NCBI GenBank assembly: GCA_029532415.1
Contig: JAQOTA010000008.1
Location: forward strand, 248,001-312,000
DNA length: 64,000 nt
Source: Marasmius tenuissimus
Taxonomy: Eukaryota > Basidiomycota > Agaricomycetes > Agaricales > Marasmiaceae
Direction: 5' to 3'
The notes beneath the pieces are model-generated. The model was given only the letters and a program-made list of their open reading frames with translations. It made no database searches and was not told the DNA's origin. The position numbers and the translations under genes are program-made. Shown here in pieces: positions 32,255 through 45,985 of this stretch (positions are counted from its first letter, which is position 1; each line of letters starts with the position of its first letter).

Positions 32255-33457
32255 ATGGCTGGCGCAAGAGGATGCTTTAACTGTGGAGGATGTGCGTGCT
32301 GTTGACGATTTTTTGCTGTGGTCTTTTTTCCCTTCCTTTTTCATGAAGGAACATGGTCATGGTTCTTTCTTTACGAGATCCCAGACGATGTAAATCGCTT
32401 GTTCTGTCTTCTTGCAACCGTTTTCGCGGGCTTTTTCGTGCTTTTTCCCTTCGTTTTGATAGAGACTGACGATGTTTTTGGATACTGCGCTCTTCAATAA
32501 CAATCTCGTTCGATCTCGTCAAATGTGAACTCGATAACCCTCCAAACCAACGCTACTATGGTTCTTCGTCTCTATCGTTGGAATAGTCGGTCACCAGGCT
32601 GCGTCGTGCCCCAAGGCAGGGACCCCAACTTGGTAATTATTGTGTTCGTGCTGGATGGTGGAATAGTGATGAACGCTTTTTTTTTCTCTCTCAGCTATAA
32701 CTGTACGTGACCACCCATTCTATGACGAGCGATTGCCAGTACTCATCCTCGAGCAGGCGGTATGGAAGGACATGTTTCCCGGGATTGCACCATGGAGGCC
32801 AAGGCCAAGTCTTGTTACAAGTGCGGACAAGAGGGACATATCGTGCGCCTACAGCTTTCTCTCTGTGCTGTGTACCCGATGGCTTACGATTCCTTTCGTA
32901 GTCTCGTGACTGCCAAAACAGTTCCAACGATAACACTGGCGGCAACAGCGGTCGGGGAGCCTTCTCCAGTTCTTCTGGTTCGGAGTGCTACCGATGCGGA
33001 AAGGTTGGACATATTGCTCGTGCTTGCCCTGAGACTGGCGGTGGCGCCTCTGGAGGCTCTTACGGTGGAGGATTCCAGAAGACCTGGTACGTGAACAGCT
33101 CTCATCATGACTGAATATTCGACTGATTGATCCACTTGTCACCTACAGCTATTCCTGCGGCGGTGTAGGCCATATGTCTCGCGACTGTGTCCAGGGTTCG
33201 AAATGCTACAACTGCAACGGATTCGTGAGTACCCCTGGACCGCCTATATTGAGCCTTTTTGGCTGACGGTTCGTTACCAGGGACACATAAGCAAGGACTG
33301 CCCCCAACCCCAAAAGAAGGCTTGCTACAACTGTGGCCAGGAAGGGTACGATTGACTTGCCGAGTACCATGTCTAAATGTTTCGCTCATCGGTTCCATCT
33401 TTTAGGCACATCTCTCGGGACTGCCCCACCGCAGCTTCTGCCCAGTCCAGCGCCTAA
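32255..33457 (+). CDS. gis2: Seven-CCHC zinc-finger nucleic-acid-binding protein (Gis2/CNBP type)
   Basis: Eight exons: 32255-32291, 32587-32632, 32695-32702, 32757-32842, 32902-33086, 33149-33224, 33281-33345 and 33406-33457. They join in frame to 184 codons. The protein is almost entirely seven CCHC knuckles: CFNCGGFGHQAASC, CYNCGMEGHVSRDC, CYKCGQEGHISRDC, CYRCGKVGHIARAC, CYSCGGVGHMSRDC, CYNCNGFGHISKDC and CYNCGQEGHISRDC, with a Gly/Ser-rich linker between knuckles 3, 4 and 5. This matches Gis2 of yeasts and CNBP of animals, cytoplasmic single-stranded RNA/DNA-binding proteins linked to translation. The third exon is only 8 nt and the first intron is long (295 nt) for this window. The symbol is by family resemblance. 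Confidence 0.92.
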
Positions 33458-35328
<1,871 letters not shown>

Positions 35329-35544
35329 ACTGAAGGTGAGGTTTATCTGGCTTTGGCCCAAATGTTGGTTTGGCTGACCGTACTTTGCAGCTCTTCGTCG
35401 GTGGTTTTGGTCACGATCGTTTCGCGCTTGCTCTGATTTGTGCATTCGACGGCCTCGACGATATGTACATCTATCTACTCTGTGAATTCTTTTTACAATG
35501 CATTCTTTTTGATCTAAATCGACGACTATTTCCCTCCCTTTTCC
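35329..35544. other. Convergent 3' spacer, xylanase and 7-TM family B copy 1
   Basis: About 215 bases between two convergent stop codons; both 3' UTRs must lie here. No terminator-like structure was identified. Confidence 0.4.
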
Positions 35545-36811
35545 CTATGATCTATCCTTCCCCGACCCTCGTATAAACAACTCCGGAGATGGACAAGGGA
35601 TATGAGGTACACTGAAAGTCTCAAGCGCCATCGCCGCTCCCGGAGTCGTCGCCAAGACTAACGATTCCGCAGGAGGACAACTCGTAAACTCCAACCGACT
35701 ACTTTCAACGTCGGTAGCTACCCGAAGTCGTTGACCATCATAGTTGTCTTTCCCCTGTGCTACTCGAACAATGATGAGGAGTAGCGAGATTCCCTGGTAA
35801 GAAGTCAACGTCTACAATCAAAAGTCGAACATTTTGTGGAACGCACCTGAATATTCGGATACTGCATAAACACCAAGTTCTGGACATTACTCCTCAACGC
35901 AAACGACACCAAGAAAATCGCTTCCACAACAAAATACAACGCCGCCGACTCAACCAGAATTACCGTGAGCTTGCTATACATCGACGCGTAATCTTCCCCC
36001 ATTATCGACGTGACCTGTTTTCGGATCGACATGAGCCGGTAGACGACGAGGGAGGTGAACGTGATGTTGTAGATGCAAGAGACGATGAGGAAACCTAGTT
36101 GGGATTGGAAGGATACGAAGACTTTAGATTCGTGGATGGAGATCATGACTGAGATCGTGAAACCTGGTGAAGGGGGTGAACTGTGGGTCTTGGTAGAGAT
36201 GGGAACGGGATGTGAAGTCGTACCGATGATGGTGGCGAGAATGATCCCCATGAAGCTGCCGACCCAGATACTAAAGTTCCATATAACGCAACAGCGGTAT
36301 AAAACCAGGAAATCCATGATCCAAATTTGCACGAAACTCCTGCTCCCCAAGAAAACGCGTGAGTATACGGGGGAAGAAGACGGAGGGTAAAATGCAGAAC
36401 GCACGAGACAGTCGCCAATCGGTTATACCAAAACTCAAACTCGTTAACGATCATATACTCCGGTGAAGGTTTTCCAAGCGCTCCGTAATTTATCCAAATA
36501 TCCTCGGTATACCGCGCGTTTGCTCCAATCGCGATCGACGAAAGCAGGAAAGTGACGATGACATAGACCAGAAGGAACCGGGAACGTCGTTTTCCTGGTT
36601 TATCGCTCTCGGGCGTTCTTGCGTGATTTCGTCTTAGGGCTACGCAGGCGTTGATTGAGAGGATGAAGTAGATGCCTGTGTCCGGTTCAGGATTAGGGTG
36701 TAAAGGAAGGGAGTTTGGAGACGCACCATAAGTAAAAGCAGTTATAATTATCCCACTCAATCGTGACCGTTGTAACCACAGATCCGTCGGAGGCTGTTCG
36801 TTCGATCCCAT
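35545..36811 (-). CDS. 7-TM membrane protein, family B, copy 1
   Basis: Starts MGSNEQPPTDLWLQRSRLSG at 36811. After a short intron come IYFILSINACVALRR, a charged loop (PGKRRSRF), LLVYVIVTFLLSSIAIG, NARYTEDIWINY, then after an intron SFVQIWIMDFLVLYRCCVIWN, further on FLIVSCIYNITFTSLVVYRLMS, ILVESAALYFVVEAIFLVSF, and finally GISLLLIIVRVAQGKDNYDG. These are the landmarks of the second large Agaricomycete serpentine family (YTEDIW, LYRC.VIWN, VESAALYF, RVAQG). Seven hydrophobic segments can be counted across the exons. Role probably in sensing at the membrane; ligand unknown. Paralogous to 37962-39293 next door and convergent with the xylanase gene. Intron ends were inferred from GT-AG pairs and the paralogue. 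Confidence 0.8.
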
Positions 36812-37961
36812 TTTTTCCCTACTCCTTCGCGCCTCGGAAAATGGGAAAGAAGTGGGAGTGGAGAAAGAGGAACGAGTGAGTCGACAAGAGAGACTCGACT
36901 CGTTACTGACAAAAGAATGAAGTCAGAGGGAACAACATGATCGGCAGAAGGGGGGGGGAAAGTCTCACCTTTTCAAACGGAGAGCCTTGGACTCTTATAC
37001 AGTGACACAACGAACGAAACACAAAGAAGTGCCTTGCGCTCTCTCCCCAGAATGGAAGTGACACGCAGGTCTCAGGAGTATTCCTCGTGGTGAAAAAAAA
37101 AGTTTAAGACCGAGCCCCTATGCTGGTCGACTACCGATCATTTCGAAAAAAAAAAGCGAGGGACGTACTTATGGGACTGGAGTTGGAAAAAAGTAGGCCA
37201 GTTAGTTGCTATGTTGGATTGTTTTTCTGAAGGAGCTGGGATGAATGGACACATTTGTCTACATAAAAGCCGGTGCAAGACACCCGCCTTGAAGGTGGTT
37301 CCATGTTCCATTACGATTGAAAGGGTTGATATGTTCGAGACGTTTTGAGGAGATCCGGCAGGGAAGCCGCATACCATTCTGAGCGCGTTCGAGGAGGAAT
37401 GATGAGAGAGTATGAGTCCGGGCCCTGCTCGAGGAGGGGGCGTTCCAACAGATATAGCTCCAGTAATTCCAGCCGCAGACAGTGTGTTCGGCTACAGTTG
37501 ACGAATATGCTCCCGAGCGAGCATCTGTCGGAAGAAAGATGTAGTGCCACTGATGGACAAAACATGTTTCTTGTCGCGTTAATTGCCGCACCAAGAGTCT
37601 CTGGATAGATCGACTGTAATGTTCAACATTAGAGGTTAATCAGACTCGTCACCTTGACATTCATGTTGATGGAGGAGAGAAAGAGAGCTATTTTTACCCG
37701 GTCCGGTACTCGGACCACTCCGAACATTTCCCACCACCGTCAGGGACTCAGGAACGAGTATTCATGTAAAAGCCGAAGACGTTCAGATACGAAAGTCGGG
37801 CCCGACTCGCACTTGGTGCATCAAAAAGGTATTGAATAGTACACAATTCTCGGATTACATGGTAGTACATCTAACAAGCGCGCGCAATAAATAGCGATCA
37901 ACATGGCAGCAACAAGAAAAGCAAATGCAAGATTACCAGTCAAAGTAGGTCAAAATAGATA
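36812..37961. other. Spacer between the two family-B 7-TM genes
   Basis: No gene recognised. Overlapping frames on both strands at 37138-37608 contradict each other and show no motif. A-runs occur at about 37096-37104 and 37145-37154. Confidence 0.4.
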
Positions 37962-39293
37962 CTAAACCTCCTTCGGCTCCTCACTCCCACAATGGGACTG
38001 CGTATGAGTTCCTCGGCCCTCAGACCCAGTCGTCCCACTAACATGTTGCGGAAGCTCAATGACGAGATGCCCGTCACCTCCATCGGTCGTCGCCGCACCG
38101 TGTCGGTAAGTAGTCGTGAACATCGAACGTGTTCCTCCTCTCGTTTCGTCGCGTGGACGATCAAAATCCATCCGGGTGAGTGTTTTGGTGGCAACGTGGG
38201 TATCGTAGTCTTCACCACGAGCGACTCGGACAATGATAAGTAGTTCTGCGATTCCCTGGAAGAAAAAGAACGGTGTTAGCATAATCGAAGGATGAGAGAC
38301 CCTGAGACCTACTCACCTGGATCGAGGAATACTCGAGCAAAATGAGGTTCTGCACGTGACTTCCAAAGCCGAACGCGAAGAGGAATATGACATCAAAGAC
38401 AAAATAAAGAGAGGCGGATTCGACGAGGGTGGCCGTTATGGACGTGTACGTTTTCGCGTGCTCCTTTCCGAGAACTTGGATAATTTGGCGTCTCATCGAC
38501 AGCAGCTTGGTCGAGACCAGGACCGTGAATAGGAGGTTGAACGTGCAGGACATGACGAGAAAGGCAATCTGAACCTTGATGTTGAAGAAGACGGCTCTTT
38601 GCTGTGCAAAGTGCATGACGGAGATGGAGAGGCCTGTCGTAGAACGATCGAGCAGTTATGTCAACGAAGGAAATGACTGTGGAAAGAAGTTTGTAAGACA
38701 CGAACCAATGATTCCAAGATACACTGCCGACATTATCCCTATCACCCAAATCTGGTAGTTCCAAATAACAAAACAGCGGTAGAGAAGAAGGAGGTCCATT
38801 ATCCATATCATCACAAAGTTGCTACGAGAGGCAGGACGCGTCAATTTACCTCTAGAACAACCTCCAAGTTCGACCTGAACGACTCACCTATCAATAGCCA
38901 TTATATTCCACCAATAGTCAAACTCGTTGATAATCAAATCCTCGGGCGACCGGTCTGTGGTGTACCGAAAGTTGATCCAGATGTCCTCCGTGTACCGCGC
39001 GTTACAAGCAAAGCCCACCGTCGCAAGGACAAACGTGACGATGATGTAGACATACATGAGGTGGATCTGCCATTTTCGGAGTTTTTGGGATTGCGACCCT
39101 CGGTATGTCGCTTTTAGGGCTTGTAATGACAGGAGGAAGAAAATCCCTAAAAAAGGGTCGAAAAAAGTCAGTTCCGAAGTCGGACTAGCTTGAGGGACAT
39201 ACCATAAGTGAAACCTGCGAGAATCATTCCATCTAGACGAGATCGCTGAAGCCAGAGGTCGGTTGGGAAGGCACTTGAGGGAGACGACGACAT
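37962..39293 (-). CDS. 7-TM membrane protein, family B, copy 2
   Basis: Starts MSSSPSSAFPTDLWLQRSRLDG (39293), collinear with copy 1 (LWLQRSRL). Further pieces: IFFLLSLQALKATYRG, LMYVYIIVTFVLATVGF, NARYTEDIWINFRY, DYWWNIMAIDR, then NFVMIWIMDLLLLYRCFVIWN, VQIAFLVMSCTFNLLFTVLV, LVESASLYFVFDVIFLFAFGF and the last exon GIAELLIIVRVARGEDYD. A longer polar C-terminus (about 80 residues, rich in Thr, Gly, His) follows the last membrane segment. The shared N-terminus and exon plan show it arose by tandem duplication with copy 1. Probable membrane sensor; ligand unknown. Confidence 0.8.
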
Positions 39294-39827
39294 GATGGGG
39301 GCTAGGCAAGGAGAAACCTGACCCCACTTGAACTCTTTATAAATATACACTCGACGTCGCCGAAATCTGTATTGCAGCGTTCTTCAACCGCACGAGGTAA
39401 TAGGCTCAAGGCGGAAAGATCCGAAGGAAGAAGATTGCACGCGTGAGAGAATCCTTGGCCTGAAACCGAAGGCGCCAGATTTTGCTCAGACGCCTTGAAG
39501 ACATCCCGTTGGACAGGTGTAAAAGTTACGGGAAGGCTAACGTCAAGGCTAACGTCTCTTTGACATTCCATGAATGTGGTGTCACAGAGGATAGTACACC
39601 GGACAGCGCCTGAGTGGGGCCAGTTCATATGTGCAGACGCCCGGGACCAGGTAACTTGTCCCGTCATTGATAAATGGATTGAATAGGCTGCGATCAGAAT
39701 CAAATACATCCGGGGATGCGCTCGCAAATGAAAAGTCCGAGCCTGTGATCAAAGCGCTCATGAGCTTCAATAGCATGAGGCCGCTGCTTCTGGAGAATCC
39801 AAACCGTTCTTTTCCTTTACCTCCATC
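39294..39827. other. Divergent promoter region, 7-TM copy and cupin
   Basis: Both neighbours read away from here, so their promoters must lie in these ~530 bases. AACGTCAAGGCTAACGTC near 39540 holds a short direct repeat (GCTAACGTC at about 39536 and 39547). Nothing else was recognised. Confidence 0.35.
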
Positions 39828-40622
39828 ATGCCCGGCACTCCCACCGACACTCTCATCCAGCAACTGGGGCTCCAGTCTCATCCGGCTGGAGGTGAGCCAT
39901 GATGCTGAAGCCTAGGTGTCTCGTTCGAAAGGCTAAAGAGCCTGGTATCTGCCTACAGGCTACTTTCTCGAAACTGACCGACGAAAGACTGAAATCGGTA
40001 CACCTTTCCGACCTGGTGAGCCAGTTTCTCAATTCCCATCAGAGCACCCGATCTCACCTGCGAACCCTCGGACATCTCTCATGTCCCCATGTAGATGCAC
40101 CTCCCAGGGCCCTCGCGACAACGATCTACTATCTCTTAACCAAGGATAGCCCGACAGGTATCATCTTGCGCGAAAAATCCGTCGTACGTTCATCTTTTCC
40201 ATCATTCAGTCAGAAAATCTTCCCCTGATCACAACGATACGGCCTGCGTGTGTGTGTCCACTCCGCGGGATTCACAGGCATACCACATGCACCATCAAGG
40301 TCGAATGGAGTATACACTTATCACACCCGGAAGTCCTCCCAAGATCGAGACGAAAGTGTTAGGCTCCGACACCTCCAAAGGGGAGAGTAGAATGATCGTA
40401 GTCGATCCTGAAGTATGGAAATTCGCGAGACTTTTGCCTGAAGATCTAGAGGACGAGGAGAAAGCGAAAGAAGGGTGTTTGATGACGATGTTGCTCGTTC
40501 CTGGTTTCAGTCTCGAGGACCACGAGTTCATGACACCTGAAAGCCTCAAGGCACTGTTCGACGGAGTTGAGGGTGGCGAAGAGTGGATCCGAAAGTTTTC
40601 CGACCACGTATGGAGAAACTGA
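39828..40622 (+). CDS. Cupin protein of the DUF985 family
   Basis: Four exons (39828-39891, 39959-40015, 40095-40183, 40278-40622) join to 184 codons. N-terminal LGLQSHPAGGYFLETDR, then RALATTIYYLLTKDSPTGI, MHHQGRMEYTLITPG, VLGSDTSKGESRMIVVDPEVWKFARLLP, ending with LVPGFSLEDHEFM. This is the order of the DUF985 cupins (GGYF...IYYLL...H.G...LG.D...GE...VP...W...PGF..EDFE), single-domain beta-barrels of unknown enzymatic function, bacterial and fungal. The HHQG segment supplies likely metal ligands. The third exon may end a few bases earlier; the frame fits best with the GTACGT donor at 40184. Intracellular by absence of a signal peptide. Confidence 0.85.
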
Positions 40623-41188
40623 AGCTGTTGGCGTAGCCTTTTACCGCGACATTGGGCGCTGGTGATCAGCGTTCATGATTTTGATACGTTGTGTAAGAAC
40701 TGTAAACGTTACCTGAAGGACGACATCACACATATCACTCTGGGCCTGGGACTGAATGCACAGCGATCCACGGAGTCATGATCAGTGCCAGATTCTAGGC
40801 ATATACAGTTCTTCCCCACGGATATTCATAAGAGTAGAGAGCCGTTGAGGAAGGAACAAGCAAAGCCATGTCGAGATGATGGTCGGAGACAAGCCCCGAG
40901 CTCACGCAAAAGCCAGGGACCCCGTACTCCCACGGTAATGGACACTGACAGGCTACACGGTGACTATGATGCAAACCAGAGACTCGGTGAAAGCAGTGGT
41001 ACAAGAGCCAGCCTAGTAAATGACAAAGCTGTAGAATATCAGACCAAGAATAACAGACCAAGAGACATAAATAGATAATTAGTATCAAGAAATCTGAAAA
41101 TAGAACATCGTTCGAATATAGGTAGCAGAGAGACATCGCCTTCGATCCCACTAAGGCCCAAACTCACCGGCACCCCCCACGATCGCTC
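40623..41188. other. Convergent 3' spacer, cupin and transporter
   Basis: Genes on both sides end here. Frames on the two strands (40785-41078 + and 40795-41151 -) are mirror shadows with no motif. Confidence 0.4.
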
Positions 41189-43242
41189 TCAGATCCTCCC
41201 TCGAACCTTCTTCCCGAGTATCAAATACCTCGACCAAAACAACAACAGCGATGCCATCAATGCACATCCACCTTAAAACCCCCGTCAGTCAGAGGTAACG
41301 GACAACCCCAAGTATCACTTACCAGCATACCCTGCCATCGCCCGCATCCCCACATTCAAATTAATTTCCCCGGACGTCGGAGGCCCGACTAACCCCGCAA
41401 TCGAGGCGAACAGATTGAACAGTCCAATGCGGAGACTCATGTCACCTGTGCCGCCGACAAGATAGATGGACTCGTAGGCTAGGGCGTTGTGTGGTGCAGC
41501 GCAGAGTCTACGATTCCGAGCAAGAACATTCGTCAGCTGACGGCCGCAAGTAAAAAGAACGAAAAAGGAACATACGCATAAGCAACCGTGAACGTAAGCA
41601 ATTCAGCTTCAGTTTCGACCATGGTCCAGCCACAGACGAGGATGACACCGCTCATGGCCAGCGAGGTTATGATGACGTTGAAAGGGCCTTTAGAACAGGT
41701 ACCGTTTCAATATTCCGAAATGAATGGGGAGATCAACAAGTACCCACCATATTTGGGAGCAACCCAACGAGAGGCTACGCGTCCGAGCCCAATCGTAGCG
41801 TTCATCACCGCAATGAGGAAGTACCCAAATTCCGGTGAGGCCACGCCTTTGGTCACTGCGGTAGAGGCTACGAATGTCGTGACTAGGAAGGGAAATACCC
41901 TATGAGCTCGAAGCGGATCGAAGAAAAACGTGGTGGTACGCACATGTGTAAAAACCGATGATCTGGAAGATCAATGCCATGCAGTACAACGCGAAGGCGG
42001 GTTTCTTGAGAGGCTTGAGGCTGACGTACGGGGTTTCCCGTTTCGCGGGTTTGATACGTCTTCTGACTGTCTGTAAATTGGAGTTAGAAACGGCGTGAAG
42101 CGAGGAACGCTTGTCAAGTGGACTCACGATATTGGTAATAGCCAGTGCGACGAAACCAATCCAACCGAGGATGCGCATCGTCCATGGGAAGCTATGAGCG
42201 ATTGTTAGCTTCATGTTAATAAAGAGTAAAAAGGGATATACCCCAATTCGGGCAGCATGATCCCAGCAACGACAGGGTAGACCACACCTCCCAAAGTCGC
42301 CCCACCAAAGGTGAACGCAAGGGCGAGTTCATATCGCTTGCGGAAGTATTGTGCGCACATTCCCGAGATGTTGCCAACCAGACACCCGGCAGTAAACTAC
42401 ACGATTAACGTTGAGAGAAAGATCAACGAGGATAATCGCATAATCCGAAGTTTCGAGACCTACACCGCTCAAAATTCCCTGACAGAGCAACATTTGCCAA
42501 AACTCAGTGCATTCGGCGGTGAGTACCAGGGAGGCAACCAGCAGGATGCTGGCGGGCATAAAATATTGCTCATAATATCCTCGTTCGAAAAGTCGCCTGA
42601 CGATGACAACTGAGAAGAAGAACATGGCACGCTGAATTGAGGAAAGTTCGATGAGTCATTGCGTAGCCAAGTGAAGAGTCATGCGAACCTGCGCAGCACC
42701 GATCCACGAGCTGCAAGGAGGGTGTCAGAAGACGAGCACAAAAAATAATGAGAAGACGTACATCGTAGCCGGTGTTAGGCCAATGTGGAGGTTTTGCTCG
42801 TAGTAGGTTTGGAAGACCTAGGTATGGGATGAGTATTCATCGATAATTTCGAGCAGGCCCGTGTCTACTCACACCCCACGCATTGATGTACCCATAACTA
42901 AGGGGGGAAAGCTGGAGCTCGAGCCATGAAAAGAGGTGCAAGAGGATGCTCACGACGTGAATAGACAACAAGCCAGCTACCGGAAGCAAAACTTGAGTGA
43001 CACGTTCATCCTCCGCCGAAAGTGAGAGAGCAACATACCCCGACAATGACAAACCAAGCCCTCGCTCCGCCCTCGGGCACCGAGCCCTCCAAGTCTGGTA
43101 ACGATAGCCATCCGTTTATGTTGATCTTCACAATAGTGTCGCCATCCGAGCTCGAGGCTTGTTCGCGATCTCTCCTGGGCATTTTTCTCTCGTTGCTTTC
43201 TGGGCAGTCGGGTGTGGTGTTAAGGGCGGGCAAAGCAGGCAA
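41189..43242 (-). CDS. MFS transporter, monocarboxylate-transporter-like, copy 1
   Basis: A many-exon minus-strand gene starting at MPALPALNTT (43242) or at an internal Met (MPRRDREQ). After a charged N-terminus comes the MCT-type entry motif PEGGARAWFVIVG, then FGYINAWG, VFQTYYEQNLHIGLTPATM, a hydrophobic series with FMPASILLVASLVLTAEC, GCLVGNISGMCAQYFRKRYELALAFTFGG, FPWTMRILGWIGFVAL, a basic loop (TVRRRIKPAKRE), YVSLKPLKKPAFALYCMALIFQ, TTFVASTAVTKGVASPEFGYFL and a C-terminal GGCALMASLLLFWSRYL. This is the fungal SLC16-like group: 12-TM symporters for monocarboxylates or related small acids (some are riboflavin or quinate-type). The stop was chosen at 41189-41191 because it keeps the C-terminus alignable to copy 2. 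Substrate unknown. Confidence 0.8.
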
Positions 43243-44224
43243 CAGAACGTGCTAGCTGGTGAGCTTTATAAACTGGTTGTATCGGAAATGAATGAAAGGA
43301 TGAAATGTTTGAGGAGCTCCGACCGTGCTGATCCCTCGTGAGTTCATTTAGGATCGAAGGCGATCGTTTTGGCCCTGTCGCGAGGGTTGACACTGGACAG
43401 TACAGGATTGTCTATCCCTTTTCTTCGTTATTGCACAAAAGCGTAGATAGACATTCGTGTCTGAATGAAAATGGGGAGGGGTTTTCAGTTATAAAGCTCC
43501 AGTCGTGTACTTTGAATACCGCACCGTTCCATTCTGCACGCCTGCGTCTTGGCCTCACGCTCCACATACAGCATTCAATTGAATAGAACACGCCTTTCCC
43601 CTCCCTTCTGCTGTTCATTCCTCGCACAGAGACCGAGCAGAAAATACTGAAGTTTCTTCCTGCGGCTATCACTAAACAAAGATCCAGAGTTCATGAGATT
43701 GACAGACGTCACAGAATCAAGAAATCAAAGTATCAGCATTTTACAGCGACTACTCCATGTCACATTTCCCATTCTTCTCTGCGATATTTCCTGATTGTGA
43801 CATTGAGGGCTGGAGGCCACCTTCCGTGTGCTGGCGCAGTGCGGGTCAGCAACGAAGAACAAGGGTGAATCCGGTAACAATGTACCTTGTGCGATTCAAT
43901 CAGTCCTGCTATAGAAGCTTCGCTGGAGAACCTGGAAGTTGTGCGTGTAAAGCTCGTGTTGGCAGCGCGGACGCCTTGCTTGTGATGGTGGTTGAGTTGT
44001 AAGAGCGATAAGATTACAGATAAGATGCCTTTCCGCTCAAACGCCCGTGGGAATGGCCCGGGTCTGAATTGCCGCTGCCAATCACTGGCCCAACAGTGCT
44101 GTGCAACTCACCGTCATCATCCACAGCTTGTCATAACCTACCATCTGTCGCCATCCCTCGAAGCTCCAAGTCTGGTATCACTCTTGGTTTTGTCCGTATC
44201 TTGAATCTTTATCTGCCAAAATCC
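43243..44224. other. Divergent intergenic region, transporter and F-box gene
   Basis: Holds the promoters of both neighbours. No motif or gene was recognised; an open frame extends the F-box gene upstream to 44069 but has no conserved content. Confidence 0.4.
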
Positions 44225-45985
44225 ATGCTAACGATGTCTCAGGATCCAGCAAAATCAGCCAACATGACGAGTACCGAAGCCAGTTTGCCGTTACCAACGA
44301 AGTTTGCGGGGGTCCTTGATACGAACTATGTGCCGTCGAATGAAGAGCTTCGCGAGATAAATACCATTGTTCGCGAGCCAGAGGAAGAAATTAGGAGAAT
44401 CGATGCGGAAATCTCCCGTATGCAATCCCGACGCGACGAACTACAGCAGTTTGTCGATCAACATCGCAAGCTCCTGTCCCCGTTTCGAAGATTTCCTGAA
44501 GACGTCTGGCGGGAGGTGTTCATTCGAAGTTTACCCGACACGCATCTCCCTACGCGTAATGCGGCAGAAGCGCCCCTCGCCCTGACTTCCATCTGTCGCT
44601 CTTGGCGTCACATCGCCTTGAGTACTCCGCAGCTATGGAACTCCATCCATCTCTTCCTGCCTAGTCCTCCTCGGGACTTTGACGATGGTGTTTTTGCACC
44701 ATTGTTGGAGGCCAGGCAGGAAGGCATCAAGTTGTGGTTAGCAAGGTCCGGATCTTTGCCTCTCACTATCTCATTGGCCATGGACTCCTTCCCTGTAAAT
44801 CGGCCATTTCTGCAGTACAACTATTCGGGGATCACCAAGCTCATCGCAGGATATTGCAGACGGTGGCTATCGCTATCGCTCTGCTACATGCACCCACAGA
44901 TCCTGGAGCCATTCCAAACCTTATCAGAGGGAGACCTGCCCTTATTGGAAGGATTTTACGAGCTCGGAACTCTGAAACACCCTCTATTTCCCCCAGACCA
45001 GCCTCTCTCTCCACTTCTTCGCACGATAGGGAGTGCAACCTTGCTGCATGACCTACGTATCGGTATTGAGGATGAAATTGTCCTGTTCAGCATCCCGATT
45101 CAGTGGATGCGTTTACGTACACTTCGAGTCGCCACAACAAGGCAAGTTGACGGCGTTGCTGTGTTGCAGGGACTCGCGGAGGCTTGCCCATTGCTTTCAG
45201 ATCTATCTCTCATACTTCTCGAACGAACGAGTCTTGGCCAACAGTCCAGCACGGGGTCAGTCTACCCTCGACAATGGAATCATCTTCGCAGACTAAACCT
45301 CGAAGTGAGCGGCCATGACGGCGAGGCCTTCGAATCTGCGATCCTAAACATGTTCGAGTCTATCACTACCCCTTCATTGAGTCATCTCTCCCTACGTCTG
45401 TCGATATTCTATGGGCAAGGGGATATGGAGACTCGACTATATCCGACCGACAAGGATCTTCCTTTTCGCAATCTCGTCACACGGTCGCAGTGCTCACTCG
45501 TGACATTGGACCTCGATATGCCCCTTGGGACCGGCTTCCAGACGACTCTTGACAACTTGACGTCGTTGACCACTGTGTCTCTCCGTTCGCCTACTTGGGA
45601 TCCACGTTTATACCCTAACGATCCAAGCTTTCGGTCCCATTTCAACGCTGTCCTCCAAACCCTCACACCCTCCGACGATATGACTTGGTATCCCAACGTC
45701 GAGCGACTCGCCCTCGGATTTTGTATCCCTCAACAGGCACTCACACTGGTCGATTTCATCGAATCTCGTGCGAGAGTCACCCCACTCAAATCGTTCACGG
45801 TGGAATTTGGATTAGTGTCGTCGAGGGAGACTGGGATCTTGGTGTCTGCTTTGGAATTGACCAAGTCCAAAGACCTTGGAGTGAAAGTTGACTGGCAATA
45901 CGAGGTACTACCAATCCGCCGTGATCCTCACGATCTCCGTCTCTATTCGTTTAGCGGTCCAGGGTTTTCGCCTTTTGGTCCCTAA
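44225..45985 (+). CDS. F-box-like protein with N-terminal coiled coil
   Basis: An uninterrupted frame of 586 codons from the ATG at 44225 (MLTMSQDPAK). The frame is open further up to 44069, but those residues look like leader. A coiled coil (about residues 40-80: EELREINTIVREPEEEIRR..ISRMQSRRDEL) leads into an F-box-like domain near residue 82: LSPFRRFPEDVWREVFIRSL, CRSWRHIALSTPQLWNSI. The rest is leucine-patterned, as in leucine-rich-repeat-like solenoids (LRTLRVATT, LSDLSLILLE, HLRRLNLEVS, LSHLSLRLS). This is the very large F-box-like family of Agaricomycetes; the F-box would bind Skp1 in an SCF ubiquitin ligase and the repeats would choose substrates. The target is unknown. Unlike its neighbours it has no intron. 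Confidence 0.85.
   Translation: MLTMSQDPAKSANMTSTEASLPLPTKFAGVLDTNYVPSNEELREINTIVREPEEEIRRIDAEISRMQSRRDELQQFVDQHRKLLSPFRRFPEDVWREVFIRSLPDTHLPTRNAAEAPLALTSICRSWRHIALSTPQLWNSIHLFLPSPPRDFDDGVFAPLLEARQEGIKLWLARSGSLPLTISLAMDSFPVNRPFLQYNYSGITKLIAGYCRRWLSLSLCYMHPQILEPFQTLSEGDLPLLEGFYELGTLKHPLFPPDQPLSPLLRTIGSATLLHDLRIGIEDEIVLFSIPIQWMRLRTLRVATTRQVDGVAVLQGLAEACPLLSDLSLILLERTSLGQQSSTGSVYPRQWNHLRRLNLEVSGHDGEAFESAILNMFESITTPSLSHLSLRLSIFYGQGDMETRLYPTDKDLPFRNLVTRSQCSLVTLDLDMPLGTGFQTTLDNLTSLTTVSLRSPTWDPRLYPNDPSFRSHFNAVLQTLTPSDDMTWYPNVERLALGFCIPQQALTLVDFIESRARVTPLKSFTVEFGLVSSRETGILVSALELTKSKDLGVKVDWQYEVLPIRRDPHDLRLYSFSGPGFSPFGP

Noticed and set aside
36073..36390. 105-codon plus-strand frame
   Set aside because: Antisense shadow of 7-TM family-B copy 1.
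37138..37608. Overlapping frames on both strands
   Set aside because: None has a family motif; they mirror one another.
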